A stretch of 64,000 bases of DNA from Chimonanthus salicifolius (Eukaryota; Streptophyta; Magnoliopsida; Laurales; Calycanthaceae). Location: contig CM023535.1 of NCBI GenBank assembly GCA_013350335.1, positions 32,768,991 to 32,832,990 of the forward strand, read 5' to 3'. This document shows positions 10,641 to 21,939 of the stretch, piece after piece (the stretch's first letter is position 1; every line of letters begins with the position of its first letter). Position numbers and translations under genes: made by a program. The notes beneath the pieces were generated by a model. It saw nothing but the letters and a program-made list of their open reading frames with translations. It was not told where the DNA came from and did no database searches.

Positions 10641-13600
10641 TGTAACACCCCGCCCTTTTCACTCTAATTTTCAGAGTTTATTTTTTATTTTTAAATATAA
10701 TAATAATCAACAAGTGATCGGGGCGGAATGTCACGACGCGAGTTAAGTTCGGATCTCTAAATCCGACCCTTAACTGGCCAAGCCCATGTGCGTATGAACT
10801 AAGTCCATAAAACTGATCCGCACATGGTATATGTATAATTTGCGGAATTAACTTAGTCTAGATCTAACTGAGGTTATAATAGATCCTATGACTAATCCAA
10901 CTTTCCATTCTTAGATAGCAAAGTACCTTATTTATTCTCCAAAATTATTATATAACCTTAGTCTACTATTCATTCCAAACCATTCAAATAAATCCAACCA
11001 TAGCATCTACTTAACTACATTATTACATGCCCACAACATCTAGCTAACAAATTACATTGTCCAAATAAATCAACTACCAAGTCCATAAATAATCCATTCA
11101 TAGTCCATTCCAATCATTCAAAACGCCCAAGTTTTCGTGCTTGGTCCTCTTCTCCAACCACGTTCTTTCCTTTCCCTGCATCATCCACTAAGGATATAGA
11201 TAGGGCGTTAGATCAACGCGCCCAGTAGTGTTTCTGAATAGGGCTACCACTTGGTTAGTCAAACATACAAATAATATAATGATAGTACATGTGTAACAAA
11301 ATTCAATAGAAACATGCTATGTATGAAATGCACATGTAATGAGTCCCACCCATCACCATTCAACATAGACATCACTTGACGGGATTCTCCTCGTCAAGGT
11401 AACCCACAGTGGTCTTTCGGACGCCCCGACGGAGTGTGGCCTCCGGATTCCTCCTGATGGGATTCACATCATCAGGGTACCCCACAGTGGTCTTTCGGAC
11501 GCCCCGACGGAGTGTGGCCTCCGGTTACTACACCATCATCCCATGCCATGCATGAGATGTCTATGCAAACATGCCATTTGTAAATATAACATTTGATTCA
11601 AATAACTTATTCAAATACCATAAAACAGCAAATAAGTTATGTGGTTACAACAAGGTAGGAAACCTACAATAGTTTACTTTGTTCGATCCTTCCTTTGGAC
11701 CGTCTTCCGATCACGGCTCGCTCACCGTTCTAAAAATCCGAATACCCTATGTACATGGCAGCAAGTTAATCATTTATCCACCTAATTTCCAGCAAAGCTT
11801 AATGTTCCAAGAACCACCTAGTGGGGTTCGGCCAAACCCATAGCCGAACCTCATCCATTAAAACTTTGGTCATTCATTTATTTAATTAAAACCTATCTAA
11901 TTACCCAAACTTCTAAATGAACCTTGATAGGGTTTGGCCATACATTATGGCTGAACCTTACCACTTTGGTTTTAGCCCATTTATCCCATCATATGATCAT
12001 TTTATTTTTGATCATTTCAGCCATAATTACGATTGTGCCATTGACACCAACCTTTGCTTTAAATTAACTAACTTTCATCACCAAACATAAAACCATCTTT
12101 AGTGGGGTTCGGCCATACACACGGCTGAACCTCACCACTTAATTTGATCCTTCTTAAACCTTCCATATCTTCATATAAACCAACCATTATGTCCCACAAT
12201 TACCATTAGTGGGGTTCGGCCATACACATGGCCGAACCTCACCAATGTGATTTTATGCTCAATTTCCATCACTCATATTGGCCGATTACTTACCCATACT
12301 AACTCCATAAACAACATATATTATTCTTAAATCAAAGCATATAAATAATACCTAATGTTCATCATAAACTTAACCCAATTATTCCACAAAACAGTCCATG
12401 GGTTTTCATGGTTTCCATGGTTTCCATGGAGTTCTCAACATGAAAACCAACATCATTTTACATGGGGTTCGGCCCTCTATCATGGCTGAACCCAATGATT
12501 ACGTTTACTGTTTTTAAACCTCAATTAACCATGTAATAACTGTATGTCTAAATCAGGTTTTTAACCTTCAAACAACCATCCAAAATTAGCCCAATTTCAT
12601 AGGGTTCGGCCATGCTTATTGGCCGAACACCATGAGATTAATTTTGAACATTTAGTCCTTCATCTTAGGTCTGAAACCAGCACCCAAATCCATGTTTTTT
12701 TTAACCATTCTAAAACATGTATTTACATCTTAAAATAATAACCCAAAACAGTCCACCAACTTCATGGTTTATTTGTTCCAAATACATCAAAACCAAACCA
12801 TTATTTGCATGGGGTTCGGCCCTCCATGGTGGCCGAACCCTATGACCTTTGATTTTGAATTTCTTCATCATTCATCTATGTCCAAAACAAACTTCCTTAT
12901 TTATGTTTTAACCTTTTTAAAACACACACTTAAAATCATCTAAAAACAGTCCCAAATTTGTATGGTTTTAATTTCCAAAAACCATCTAAATAAATCCATT
13001 ATTTCCATGGGGTTTGGCCATCCAATGGGCCGAACCCTATGGTCCATCTTTTTATCTCATTCATGTACTTCCAACCAATATTTAACCTTTGTTAGATTCA
13101 GCCATCCAATGGCCGGATCATGATTTAAAAATTGTTCATCGAAAAACCTACCGTTCCGCGACTCCTCCACTTGATCTTCACTCCCGCTTGTTCCTTCCCT
13201 TTTGCTGATCTTGTCTTGATGAAAAAGGGATCAATCCAAGGACTGATTAACACCCAACTGCTGTTCTTAGTGTTTGGGAAGACAGAGGACGACCAAGAGA
13301 AAGGGAGAGAGAGAGAGAGAGAGAGAGAAATGGGCACCCTTTGTTTAATCAAAATCAGCCCAAGATTAACCTTGTGTAACTCCCATTACCTTTACCCTAA
13401 ACTTTATGTTACTTGGGGGTTTCATCATGAGATGAAACCTCCCCATGTTCCCAACGTCCCTTGTTGATTGAACTTGTGTAACCCCCACTTCTTAACTCCT
13501 TTTCTCATTACCTTTGCATGTGAGAGTTTCATTTAAAAAAATGAAACTCTCCTAGGCTCCAACGGTTTTAGCCCTACCTTCAACATGTAAACCAAGAGTT

Positions 13601-14457
13601 GAATTTGAAATGCCATTATCTCTTTGTGTAACTTCATAAATAGCAGCTCCAACTTTGGGGTTTATTTGCATGAAAATAATGATCCAAACTACACCAACAT
13701 CTTCCATGTATAATTTTGTGATTATTTGCATTCTCTATTTTATTGATTTCTCATTATCCTTGCATTTGTACCTCTCAAACAGCCATCCCACTAACTCCAT
13801 TGTAGCTGTTACATGCAAGCAATATTCTCATGCATCCAACGTCCCTATGCATTCTATTTAATTTCAAAATGTAACTCCCATTTAAAATGTAACTCCCATT
13901 TTATTCATCACCTAAATGGGGGTTACATGCATGGTAATGTCTCCCATGCTCCAACGTTTTTTCCTTGCTCAAAATTTGGAATTTAAAACACTTCTCCTCT
14001 CATTCACACACTTCACTCACTTACATTAAAAAAATACATATTCATCCAACTCATTTATTCAACTCACCCAACCAAAGTCATTCATTTAATTTAACTTAAC
14101 TAATAAATTCAACTCAACTTAACCCATCATTCATTTCAACTCAAACCAAACTCAAGCAATTAATAAACTTAAATTAACTAAGCTTGAACTCAATCCATGG
14201 TTAATCATGCCATTCACGACCCATTGGGTCCCATCTAGCCATTTTGACCCATTTATCAAAATTTGACCCAAATATGATTCTTAACCCATTTAAATTCATC
14301 TTATCCATTTATTTGTTTTATAAACAAACTACCCTCCTTTGGGTCTTCATTGAGCCCTTGACCCATTTAAATTCAAATCAATTTTATCACAATGGCAATT
14401 CCGTAAATATGAATATTTTCATATAAAATGATAACTTTGAAATTCCAGGGTGTTACA
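10641..14457 (-). repeat. Family B 5' LTR, complete (3817 bp)
   Basis: It starts TGTAACACCCCGCCC and ends CCAGGGTGTTACA on the plus strand, with TG...CA ends and about 10-bp terminal inverted repeats. In sense order it holds a CT-rich leader, the donor-like site at 13151, a palindrome array (about 13010 back to 11820), covarying hairpins at 11453-11476 and 11375-11398, the acceptor at 11188, the terminal stem-loop at 10742-10775 and the GGGCGGGG end. Such long LTRs fit Tekay/Del elements. Confidence 0.93.
11188..13151 (-). other. Putative LTR leader intron (family B)
   Basis: In sense the donor is GGAACG followed by GTAGGT at 13151. The branch-like CTAAC sits about 20 nt before the acceptor (TCTATATCCTTAG, AG at 11188-11189). 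The length of 1964 bp matches the equivalent intervals in families A and C. Eight palindromes lie inside. No RNA evidence is available. Confidence 0.45.
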
Positions 14458-17294
14458 AAAACAATGGGAGTGTAAATCAGTGAGTTTAGAGGGAATATGA
14501 ATAGGTTAGCTCAGTCATAACCACCAAAACAAGTCCCACACGTTGGGGACTTGTTGGGGTGATTTTCATGATGGGTTTTTAAATGAAATACATGGGAAAT
14601 GGGAGGTGATGCTTGGGGAGTTGGGAGGCTGCATTGGCAGGTGCCAAGGGGTGCATTGGATAACACCCAAGACCCATCGTTTTTTATAAGAATTGATGAG
14701 GGAATGGAGGGGTCTTGGGGGCTGAAGTACTAAAGGGAATGACCACCAAGGTTGGCCGTTTTTCACATTGGAAATCCAAGAATTTCCATCTCTCTCTCCC
14801 TCTTTCCAATTTGTTTTTCCTAGCTGGAACAGCAGAGGTGTTTGCACCAGTAGATCAAGCACAAAACAGCAAAGGAAAGAAGGCAAAGAAGGATTGGAAG
14901 TAAAGATTAAAAACAAGGAACTTTGGTAAGTTTTTACAAAAGTGCTTGGTTTATTAAAGAGCTTGAAATTATAAATTTGGATGACATAATTTGGTCATGT
15001 ATGGCCGAATTTGTCATAGGTCTAGACCTTGGATTAAATGGCTTAAAAGGATAAGAAAATATGCCATTGGGTTCGGCCATCTTGGTTGGCCAAACCCCAT
15101 GAAAAATGTGGATTTGATTTGATGATCTTAAAGGTCGAAAACCATGTCAAACCATGGTGTGTTATGCACATATGTATTGGGCCATGGTTATGGCCGAATG
15201 CACCAAGGTTTTAACCTTGAGTAATAGAGGTTTTAAAAGGGTAAAAATGATCATTGGGTTCGGCCACCATGGAGGGCCGAACCCCATGTAAAAGATAGGT
15301 TGGTTTTGATGTTTTGAAACATAGAAACCATGGAGTTTTTGTGGACTGTTTTTGAGGTTTCTTTGTGATTCAAATGCATGTTTTAAAGAGGCTTAAAAAC
15401 ATGGATTTGAATGACATAAGGACTGAAGTTAGCATGGGTCTAAAACAGTGGATTAAAATTGATGAAATGGACCATGGGGATCGGCCATCTTGGACGGCCG
15501 AATCCCATGAAGTAATATGGTCATTTGGACAAGTTGATGAATTTATTTGGATGTTTTAAGAGGGGAAAAAATACAATAATGTGATGTTGTTTATTACTTG
15601 TCTAAATGAGATCTAAAACATATTTAAGAGGACCAAAACATCGACATAGGGTTCGGCCACTTTGGATGGCCGAACCCCATGAAAATATTAAATGATTTTG
15701 TATCTAAGAGTATGATGTTTTATGGGAATTAAACGAGGATTTGGTTATTGTTTTTGGCTGGCTGGTATAGGGCTCAACCATATCAATGTTAGGGTTAAGT
15801 TATTGATTCAAATCATGGGTAGATGATGGACAAAATAAATCAAGAGAACCATTGGGTTCGGCCATGTGCATGGCCGAACCCCATGGGTTGTTTTTGGAAT
15901 AAATGGATTAAGTTCATGGGTTGTGTTTGATATTATTCCCATGACTTTATAAAAGGTTTAAAGTATTGTAATGGAGAACCATTTGATGATGGAAGAGTGG
16001 GAATACAAGGTTCGGCCAAGTATAGGGCTGAACCCCATAAAATGACAAATTCTAAGTTGATGATGTTCGGCCATGGGCATGGCCGAACCCCACATGATGT
16101 GGTTGGGTCTTAGATATGAATGAACAAGTAAGTGATAATATGATTTACTGATTATTGTATGGACAAGGTACTGGAAGTTGACGACGTGCGAGTCGTGACC
16201 GGGTGACGCTAAAGAAAGATCAATTACTGAAGGGAATCTTCAGTAGGTTTCCTACCTACTTGTAACCACAGTTTTACCCTAGTTTTCTTTATGAGACTCT
16301 TGTTTATTTTTATGTGGTTTCGAATGATATGTTATGCATTTACAAATAGCATACAAAGCATTGGCATCTCATGCATGGACATGGGATGTTGACTGAAGTT
16401 ATATAGTGTTGCAATTATGAGTGACCGTCCTCCTTAGGCGATGAGAGTCCCGCCAGGAGGAGTAACATGATAAGAAGAGTCACAATTGGTCTCCTTAGGC
16501 GATGAGAGTCCCGCCAGGAGGACTAATATGTGAAATGAAGCAACTCAATGATGAAGTGTCTTTCCACAGGTAACGATGATTACTGTGGATTAACTTATCA
16601 TGTGAGACCCAGATGAAAGTGTACTATGATTTACCTTGACGCTGAGAGTCCCGTCAAGTGATGGCTATGTATGTGTGATGGGGTGGGGCTCATTACATTT
16701 GCATACATACATGGCATGGTTTTATATTTTTTGATAATCATGTACTATGATATATATATGCATGTTTTATATGCTAACCATGTGGTAGCCCTGATTCGGG
16801 AACCTACTGGGCGCGTTGATCTAACGCCCTAATTCTATCCTCAGAGGAGAATGCAGGTACAAGGAAAGGGAAAAAGAAGGTCGATGACCGAGAGGGGAGC
16901 CAAGCCTAAGTGCTTGAATGTTACACTAGACTTCTTTATTACTGTCATTTGAATTTATAATTTGAGGACATGTAATAAGTTATTAATTTGCTATGGTTTG
17001 ATTAGGTTACTAACTATGGATGGTTATTTATGTTAATTAATATTTGAGACTGTTACTTACTATCTAGTCATTCTATTCCACAATTAGTCTAGTTTATTCC
17101 GTAAGTTGTTGTTAGTTCCATGTGTGATTTATTATCATGGTCTAGTCCATGTATACATGGGTGGCCAGTTAAGGTTCAGACTTGAGTAGTCTGAGCTTAA
17201 CTCGCGTCGTGACGCCGCCCGCTCTCTTTCGATGTTTTATTATTGTTATAAAAAAAATTAGACTCTGATTTCTCAGAGAGGGCGGGGCGTTACA
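14458..17294 (+). mobile_element. Family A LTR, remaining part (plus sense)
   Basis: This continues the LTR interrupted at 423. It holds the leader hairpin at 14524-14559, the donor GGTAAG at 14926, palindromes at about 15070, 15257, 15476, 15648, 15855, 16006 and 16062, tandem covarying hairpins at 16429-16460 and 16491-16520 and a third at 16635-16658, the acceptor at 16844, and the end GGGCGGGGCGTTACA at 17294. What follows is LTR sequence of another family rather than a primer site, so it is a 3' LTR or solo LTR inserted there. Confidence 0.85.
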
Positions 17295-18775
17295 TAAACA
17301 TGAGGTGATGGAAACAATGGCAAGGATGTAAATAAGTGTGAAAATGATAGACCATGGGTTCGGCCATGGTGTGTGGCCGAACCACGTGGGGAATGATATA
17401 TGGTTTTAATGTATGAAGGGTTAGAATAATAAAATGATAGCCATGGATGGCAATATTGTAAATAAGTAAAATTAATGGACCATGGGTTCGGCCATGGTGT
17501 ATGGCCAAACCCCATGGGGAATGTTGGGGAATGCTTGGTGGACCTAGGGTTATGTATGTTGGATTAAATGAATGGGAAGTGATATGTTCTTGTACTTAAG
17601 TTAAATGAGCAAAAAAGGAAACTAAAAGAAAAAAGGTGAGGTTCGGCCATGGTGTATGGTTGAACCCCACAAGGTTGTGTTTATGGACTTAGACCTAATG
17701 TTAAATCAAATGGGACACGGTTTTACTTGATTGATATATTATAAGGTAACGGGACCTCATAAAGTGTGTACGATCGTGAGCGGTTACCGGACGAAAGCGC
17801 AAGGACACGTTAGTGGTCTTTGGTAGGATTCCACCTCTTTGAAACCATGGGTTTAATATACAATATTTTTATCTTATTTTGATGAATTATGTTGCAAAAG
17901 ATATTATTTCAAAATGTGAGCTTTAATGCTATGTTTATATGATAAAATAGCATGTGATTCATTAGCATCTCATGCATGGCATGGGGTGAAGGATATGTAA
18001 CCGGAGGGGCCACACTCTGCCGAGGCGTCCGAAAAACCTATGTGGGATACCTTGATGTGCTTTTCCATCAAGAAGAAACCGGAGGGGCCACACTCCTTCG
18101 GGGCGTCCGAAAGATCTATGTGGGGGTACTTATATGCACATGTGATGGGTGGGACTCATTGCATTTGACATCATGACATGGCACGGTTTATATGGTTTTT
18201 GACATTATGATATTATTATGCATGTTTTGTACTAACCATGTGTTAGTCCTAATTAGAATACCTACTGGGCCCGTTGTTCTAATACCCTACTTCTACCCTA
18301 GTGGATGATACAGGAAACGAGGAGAACGATGAACGCGAAAAGGGCCAAGCATAGGAGGTTGGATGCTTTTAGTTTTTATTTTGATTAAGTTACTTATGGA
18401 CTTGTATTTGAGTAACTAGACTTCGGGTATGTAATAATTTAAATGATTTGCTATGGTTGGATGTTTATTTGGATAATTAAGTTATGTTAATTATGATTAA
18501 GGACTTGACGTACTTTGCTATCTAAAATGGAATAGAACTAGGTTCTATTATAATTCCGCAGTTATGATTTTGATTCCGCATGTTTATATTGTTATGTGTG
18601 AACCGTTTTCATGGACTTAGTCCATGCAAACATAGGGTTGGCCAGTTAAGGGTCGGACTTTAGAAGTTCGGAATTAGCTCGCGTCGTGTCGTCTCGCTAT
18701 TGCTCACTATGTTATTTTTTTTAAAAAATAGACTCTGATTTATGGAAAACACAGTGAAAAGGGCGGGGCGTCACA
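17295..18775 (+). mobile_element. LTR fragment (D-like), 3' part, plus sense
   Basis: It contains three palindromes (about 17356, 17483, 17640), a hairpin at 18051-18072, GGAGGGGCCACACTC boxes, a degenerate branch/acceptor region at about 18265-18295, the terminal stem-loop near 18650 and the end GGGCGGGGCGTCACA at 18775. It is similar in reverse to 29074-30200. The 5' part lies beyond the A insertion, off the window. It is followed by ATACA, the likely target duplication in the C LTR. Confidence 0.8.
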
Positions 18776-18965
18776 ATACACATAGGATTAGTATAAAATC
18801 AAGATACAAAACATCATAATGTACTTGTAAAACATAATACCTAAAAACAGAGCATGATAATAGAGATCATAATCATGCTGATAAAACCAAAACAGTGCAT
18901 GATACTAATAACAAAATCATGCCAATGTAATACCATGTCATGGGGTCATATGCCAATGATCACCG

Positions 18966-18989
18966 CCCCCCCCCCCCCCCCCCCCCCCC
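18966..18989. repeat. Poly-C tract, 24 bp
   Basis: This is an unbroken run of 24 C. The sister LTR (near 25950) lacks this segment. The exact length may be affected by sequencing error. Confidence 0.8.
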
Positions 18990-19055
18990 AACATCCATAT
19001 CACAAATCACAATAGTAGTCCCCTTGATGAACAAGCCACATCAAGTATTTCTATC

Positions 19056-19451
19056 ATGCCTCCCCACGAATACCTTATCGGTCCCACCAAATGGAGCATG
19101 GATTACTTTTACATTTCAAACATAATATATCTCTCCCCACGATTGCCTTATCGGTCCCACCGAATGGAGCGTGGACTCCTCTTACATTGCAAACATAATA
19201 TATCTCTCCCTACGAATGCCTTATCGATCCCACCGAATGGAGCGTGGACTCCTCTTACAATTGAACATCATATATCTCTTCCCGTATGTCACTTGGAATC
19301 AGTGTGGATTCCTCCCCACAGTTGTTTATCGAAAACCCCGAATGGAGCATGGACTCCTCTCACAATTCAACATCATACATCTCTTCCCATATGTCCATTG
19401 GAATCAGTGTGGATTCCTCCCCACGGTTGTTTATCGAGAACCCCGAATTGA
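19056..19451. repeat. Tandem array in the C LTR, units of about 71-105 bp
   Basis: About five units share TCCCCACGA, CCTTATCGGTCCCACC and GAATGGAGCGTGGACTCC, with spacings near 75, 71, 106 and 105 bp. The same array is at about 26030-26440, and its reverse form is at about 34320-34540. It lies in the same part of the LTR as the stem-loops of families A and B. Confidence 0.8.
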
Positions 19452-21028
19452 TCTTGGAATCCTTTCATATGTTCCCTCCCATGACATGCATGAGATGTTA
19501 GTGCAAACATGCTATTTCATAGTAAGTTACATAATAGCCTTGAAATCCATTCTTAAAACATGAGAATTTTTTATACCAAAACTAGATTATCAATCATGGA
19601 AATAAAAACCTTTGCATGTACATAATCCAAGTGTTTCAACAAGGTAGGAATCCTACCCACATCCAATCTACTGTCCTTATCTTGTTTCGCACGAACAGTC
19701 GCTAACCGTCTCGTGAAAGCGAATCATGTCTCTTTACCTTATCAATATAAATGATACACATATATCAATTTAAAATCAACCTTTCATTTCAGTCGCATCT
19801 ACGTATCATAACCCTTAAACCAGTTAAGACCCTCAACGGGGTTCGGCCATACGACTTGGCTAAGATGTGTTCATGTTCACCAAGACCCATCAATGGGGTT
19901 CGGCCATACAACATGGCCGACCTCACTCCTTTGTTTTTGACCCCTTTTCTTTAATCCTTGTTTTATTTTAAATACCGCGGGTCCACCATCATTCCTTTCT
20001 TTTCATTTCATAACTTGATAATCCATAGTTAATCAATTAACTTTTAAATATCCATGGACTCATACAATCATTCATGGACTCATAAAATCATTCTTGGACT
20101 CATAAAATCATTCATGGGCTCATAAAATCATTCATGGGGTTCCCGTCCGCCACCCATCCGGTGGATGATAAAACCCGAAATCAGTCCTAATTTGTTTGAC
20201 GTTAGACTTAATCCTTCCTCTTTAAAATTTGTTTCCTTATTCTTTAAAAGCATTTTAAACATCATCCATATTTCTTCATTTCATCCCTTGGTTGTTGGTC
20301 CTCAACACCTACCCATTCCTTAAATGGATACCGACTCTTTGATCATTTATTCCAAAATGTATTCCATCTTCAAATGGATATCCACCCTCGTGGCTTGCAA
20401 CGGTTTAGCCAATCCTATCCATCAAATATGGGACTCCATGGTTTTGACAATTCCATAGCTGAAACAATGTTTCTCTTAGCTTCTTTTAACCAACAAACCC
20501 TCATTAAGCATTACGTACCTATTCCGCGTCTCCTCCATTTCTTTAGGTCAGATTTTGCTCCTCCGCCTTCTCCTTCCTTAGTGATTTCTTCTTCATCCTA
20601 TGTTCTTCGGTTTCTCTAAGTCTAGAACCGAAAGTGTGTGAGAGAGAGAGAGAGATGAAAAGAGGCAATGCAACCTCTTGTTCTACCTTGAGAATCCGGC
20701 CAAGGATGATGAGAGATGGAGAGAGATTGAGATGAAAATCTCCTATAGGAGGGTTCGGCCAAAGAGATCTCTCTGAAATCAGCTCCCAAACTCCTTCCTT
20801 TCTTTGCTAATTCCTCTTTTTCCTTGATGCTTTGCTGGCCCTCTAAGTGTTAAGACCAAATGTGGGAGAGCGTGGGAGAGAGAGATATGGGAGTGGAGAT
20901 GAGATTTCTTTTGCTCAAGAGGGAGGGAGAGGATGAGATGAAACTCTATCTCTTTTCTCTCCAAGAGAGGATCAGCCAAGGTGTTTTGGTGTGAGTGTGT
21001 TTTTTGTCTAGCCCTAGCCTCCCAACCA

Positions 21029-21490
21029 AGAAGATGCATGGCTACACTTGGGGCTTTGTCTTTCCCATGTGTCCCATCTAAGGAGACACATGGCTTACAC
21101 TTGGGGCTTTTTTTTTACATGGCTTACACTTGTCCCCTGGTCAACCAAGAATATGCATGGCTTACATTTGGGGCTTTGTCTTTCACATGGCATACACTTG
21201 TCCCTTGGTCAACCAAGAATATGCATGGCTTACACTTGGGGCTTTGTCTTTCCCATGGCTTACACTTGTCCCTTGGTCAACCAAGAATATGCATGGCTTA
21301 CACTTGGGGCTTTGTCTTTCCCATGTGTCCCAACCAAGAATATGCATGGCTTACACTTGGGGCTTTGTCTTTCAAATGGCTTACACTTGTCCCTTGGTCA
21401 ACCAAGAATATGCATGGCTTACACTTGGGGCTTGTCTTTCACATGGCTTACACTTGTCCCTTGGTCAACCAAGAATATGCATACGCATTA
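21029..21490. repeat. 68-bp tandem array in the C LTR
   Basis: Six to seven copies of a unit contain ATGCATGGCTTACACTTGG, GGCTTTGTCTTTCACATGG and TTGTCCCTTGGTCAACCAAG. Orthologous arrays are at about 27955-28257 and 35234-35390. All three plus-strand frames stay open across the array because the unit has no stop codon. Confidence 0.85.
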
Positions 21491-21877
21491 AATCATTTGC
21501 CACCTCACTTGATGAGGTGGATTTGGGTCCCACTTGGCCATGTCACTCACATGCCACCTCCCTTGAGGAGGTGGATCCCATGTCTTGGGTCTTAATTGGG
21601 TACATGACCCAATTAAGTAAATTCCTTACCCATTTACCTTAAGCCTCAATTCATCATGACCCATTGGGTCCCAATTGGGTATTTGACCCAATTAACTACA
21701 TTTACCCAATTAATTAGAATCAAACTCTGTCCATGATCCGTTGGATCATGATCGGGCCATTGCCCCAATTCTTACCCATCTAACCTTCATTCCATCTATA
21801 AATCTTAAATTTAACAATTAAAATAGATAATACCCAATATAATTATGCATTTGAAAACCCGGGAGGTTACAATATTA

Positions 21878-21886
21878 CCCTCTTTT
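21878..21886 (-). other. Purine tract before the C 3' LTR (candidate PPT)
   Basis: In sense it is AAAAGAGGG followed by TAATAT and the LTR start, the same arrangement as in A. Confidence 0.5.
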
Positions 21887-21939
21887 GAATTTTTCGTCCT
21901 GAAAATTGAGCGAAGTAGGGTTTCGAACAACTATACGAA

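Larger units (their letters stand above)
3486..14457 (-). mobile_element. Family B Ty3/gypsy chromovirus, nearly intact, minus strand
   Basis: The element comprises a 3' LTR (3486-5541, left part lost in the gap), an internal region (5542-10640) and a 5' LTR (10641-14457, 3817 bp). The LTRs begin TGTAACACCCTGG and end GGGGTGTTACA in sense. The primer site at 10627-10638 differs by one base from the tRNA-iMet complement. A purine tract (complement of 5551-5560) precedes the 3' LTR. Over the shared 2.05 kb the two LTRs show only about a dozen substitutions and small indels by eye, so the insertion is young. One nonsense codon splits the polyprotein. The chromodomain and long LTRs point to the Tekay/Del clade. 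No TSD can be tested because the left end is in the gap. Confidence 0.92.
18776..21871 (-). repeat. Family C 3' LTR, truncated at its left side
   Basis: It is colinear with the C 5' LTR from about 25815 onward, so the first 530 bp are lost to the insertion ending at 18775. It ends GGGAGGTTACA at 21871. It carries a C24 run, a 71-105-bp tandem array (19056-19451), two palindromes near 19839 and 19894, a donor-like GTACGT (sense) at 20518, and a 68-bp tandem array. Frames in the arrays are open only because the unit lacks stops. Confidence 0.88.

Noticed and set aside
15070..15105. GGTTCGGCC read as a tRNA B box, suggesting pol III transcription
   Set aside because: The match to GGTTCGANTCC is weak, no A box lies at the right distance, and the inverted arm explains the sequence better.
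20981..21642. Overlapping repetitive frames of 147-204 codons in the C LTR
   Set aside because: They come from a stop-free 68-bp tandem unit, lie antisense to the element, and encode no domain.
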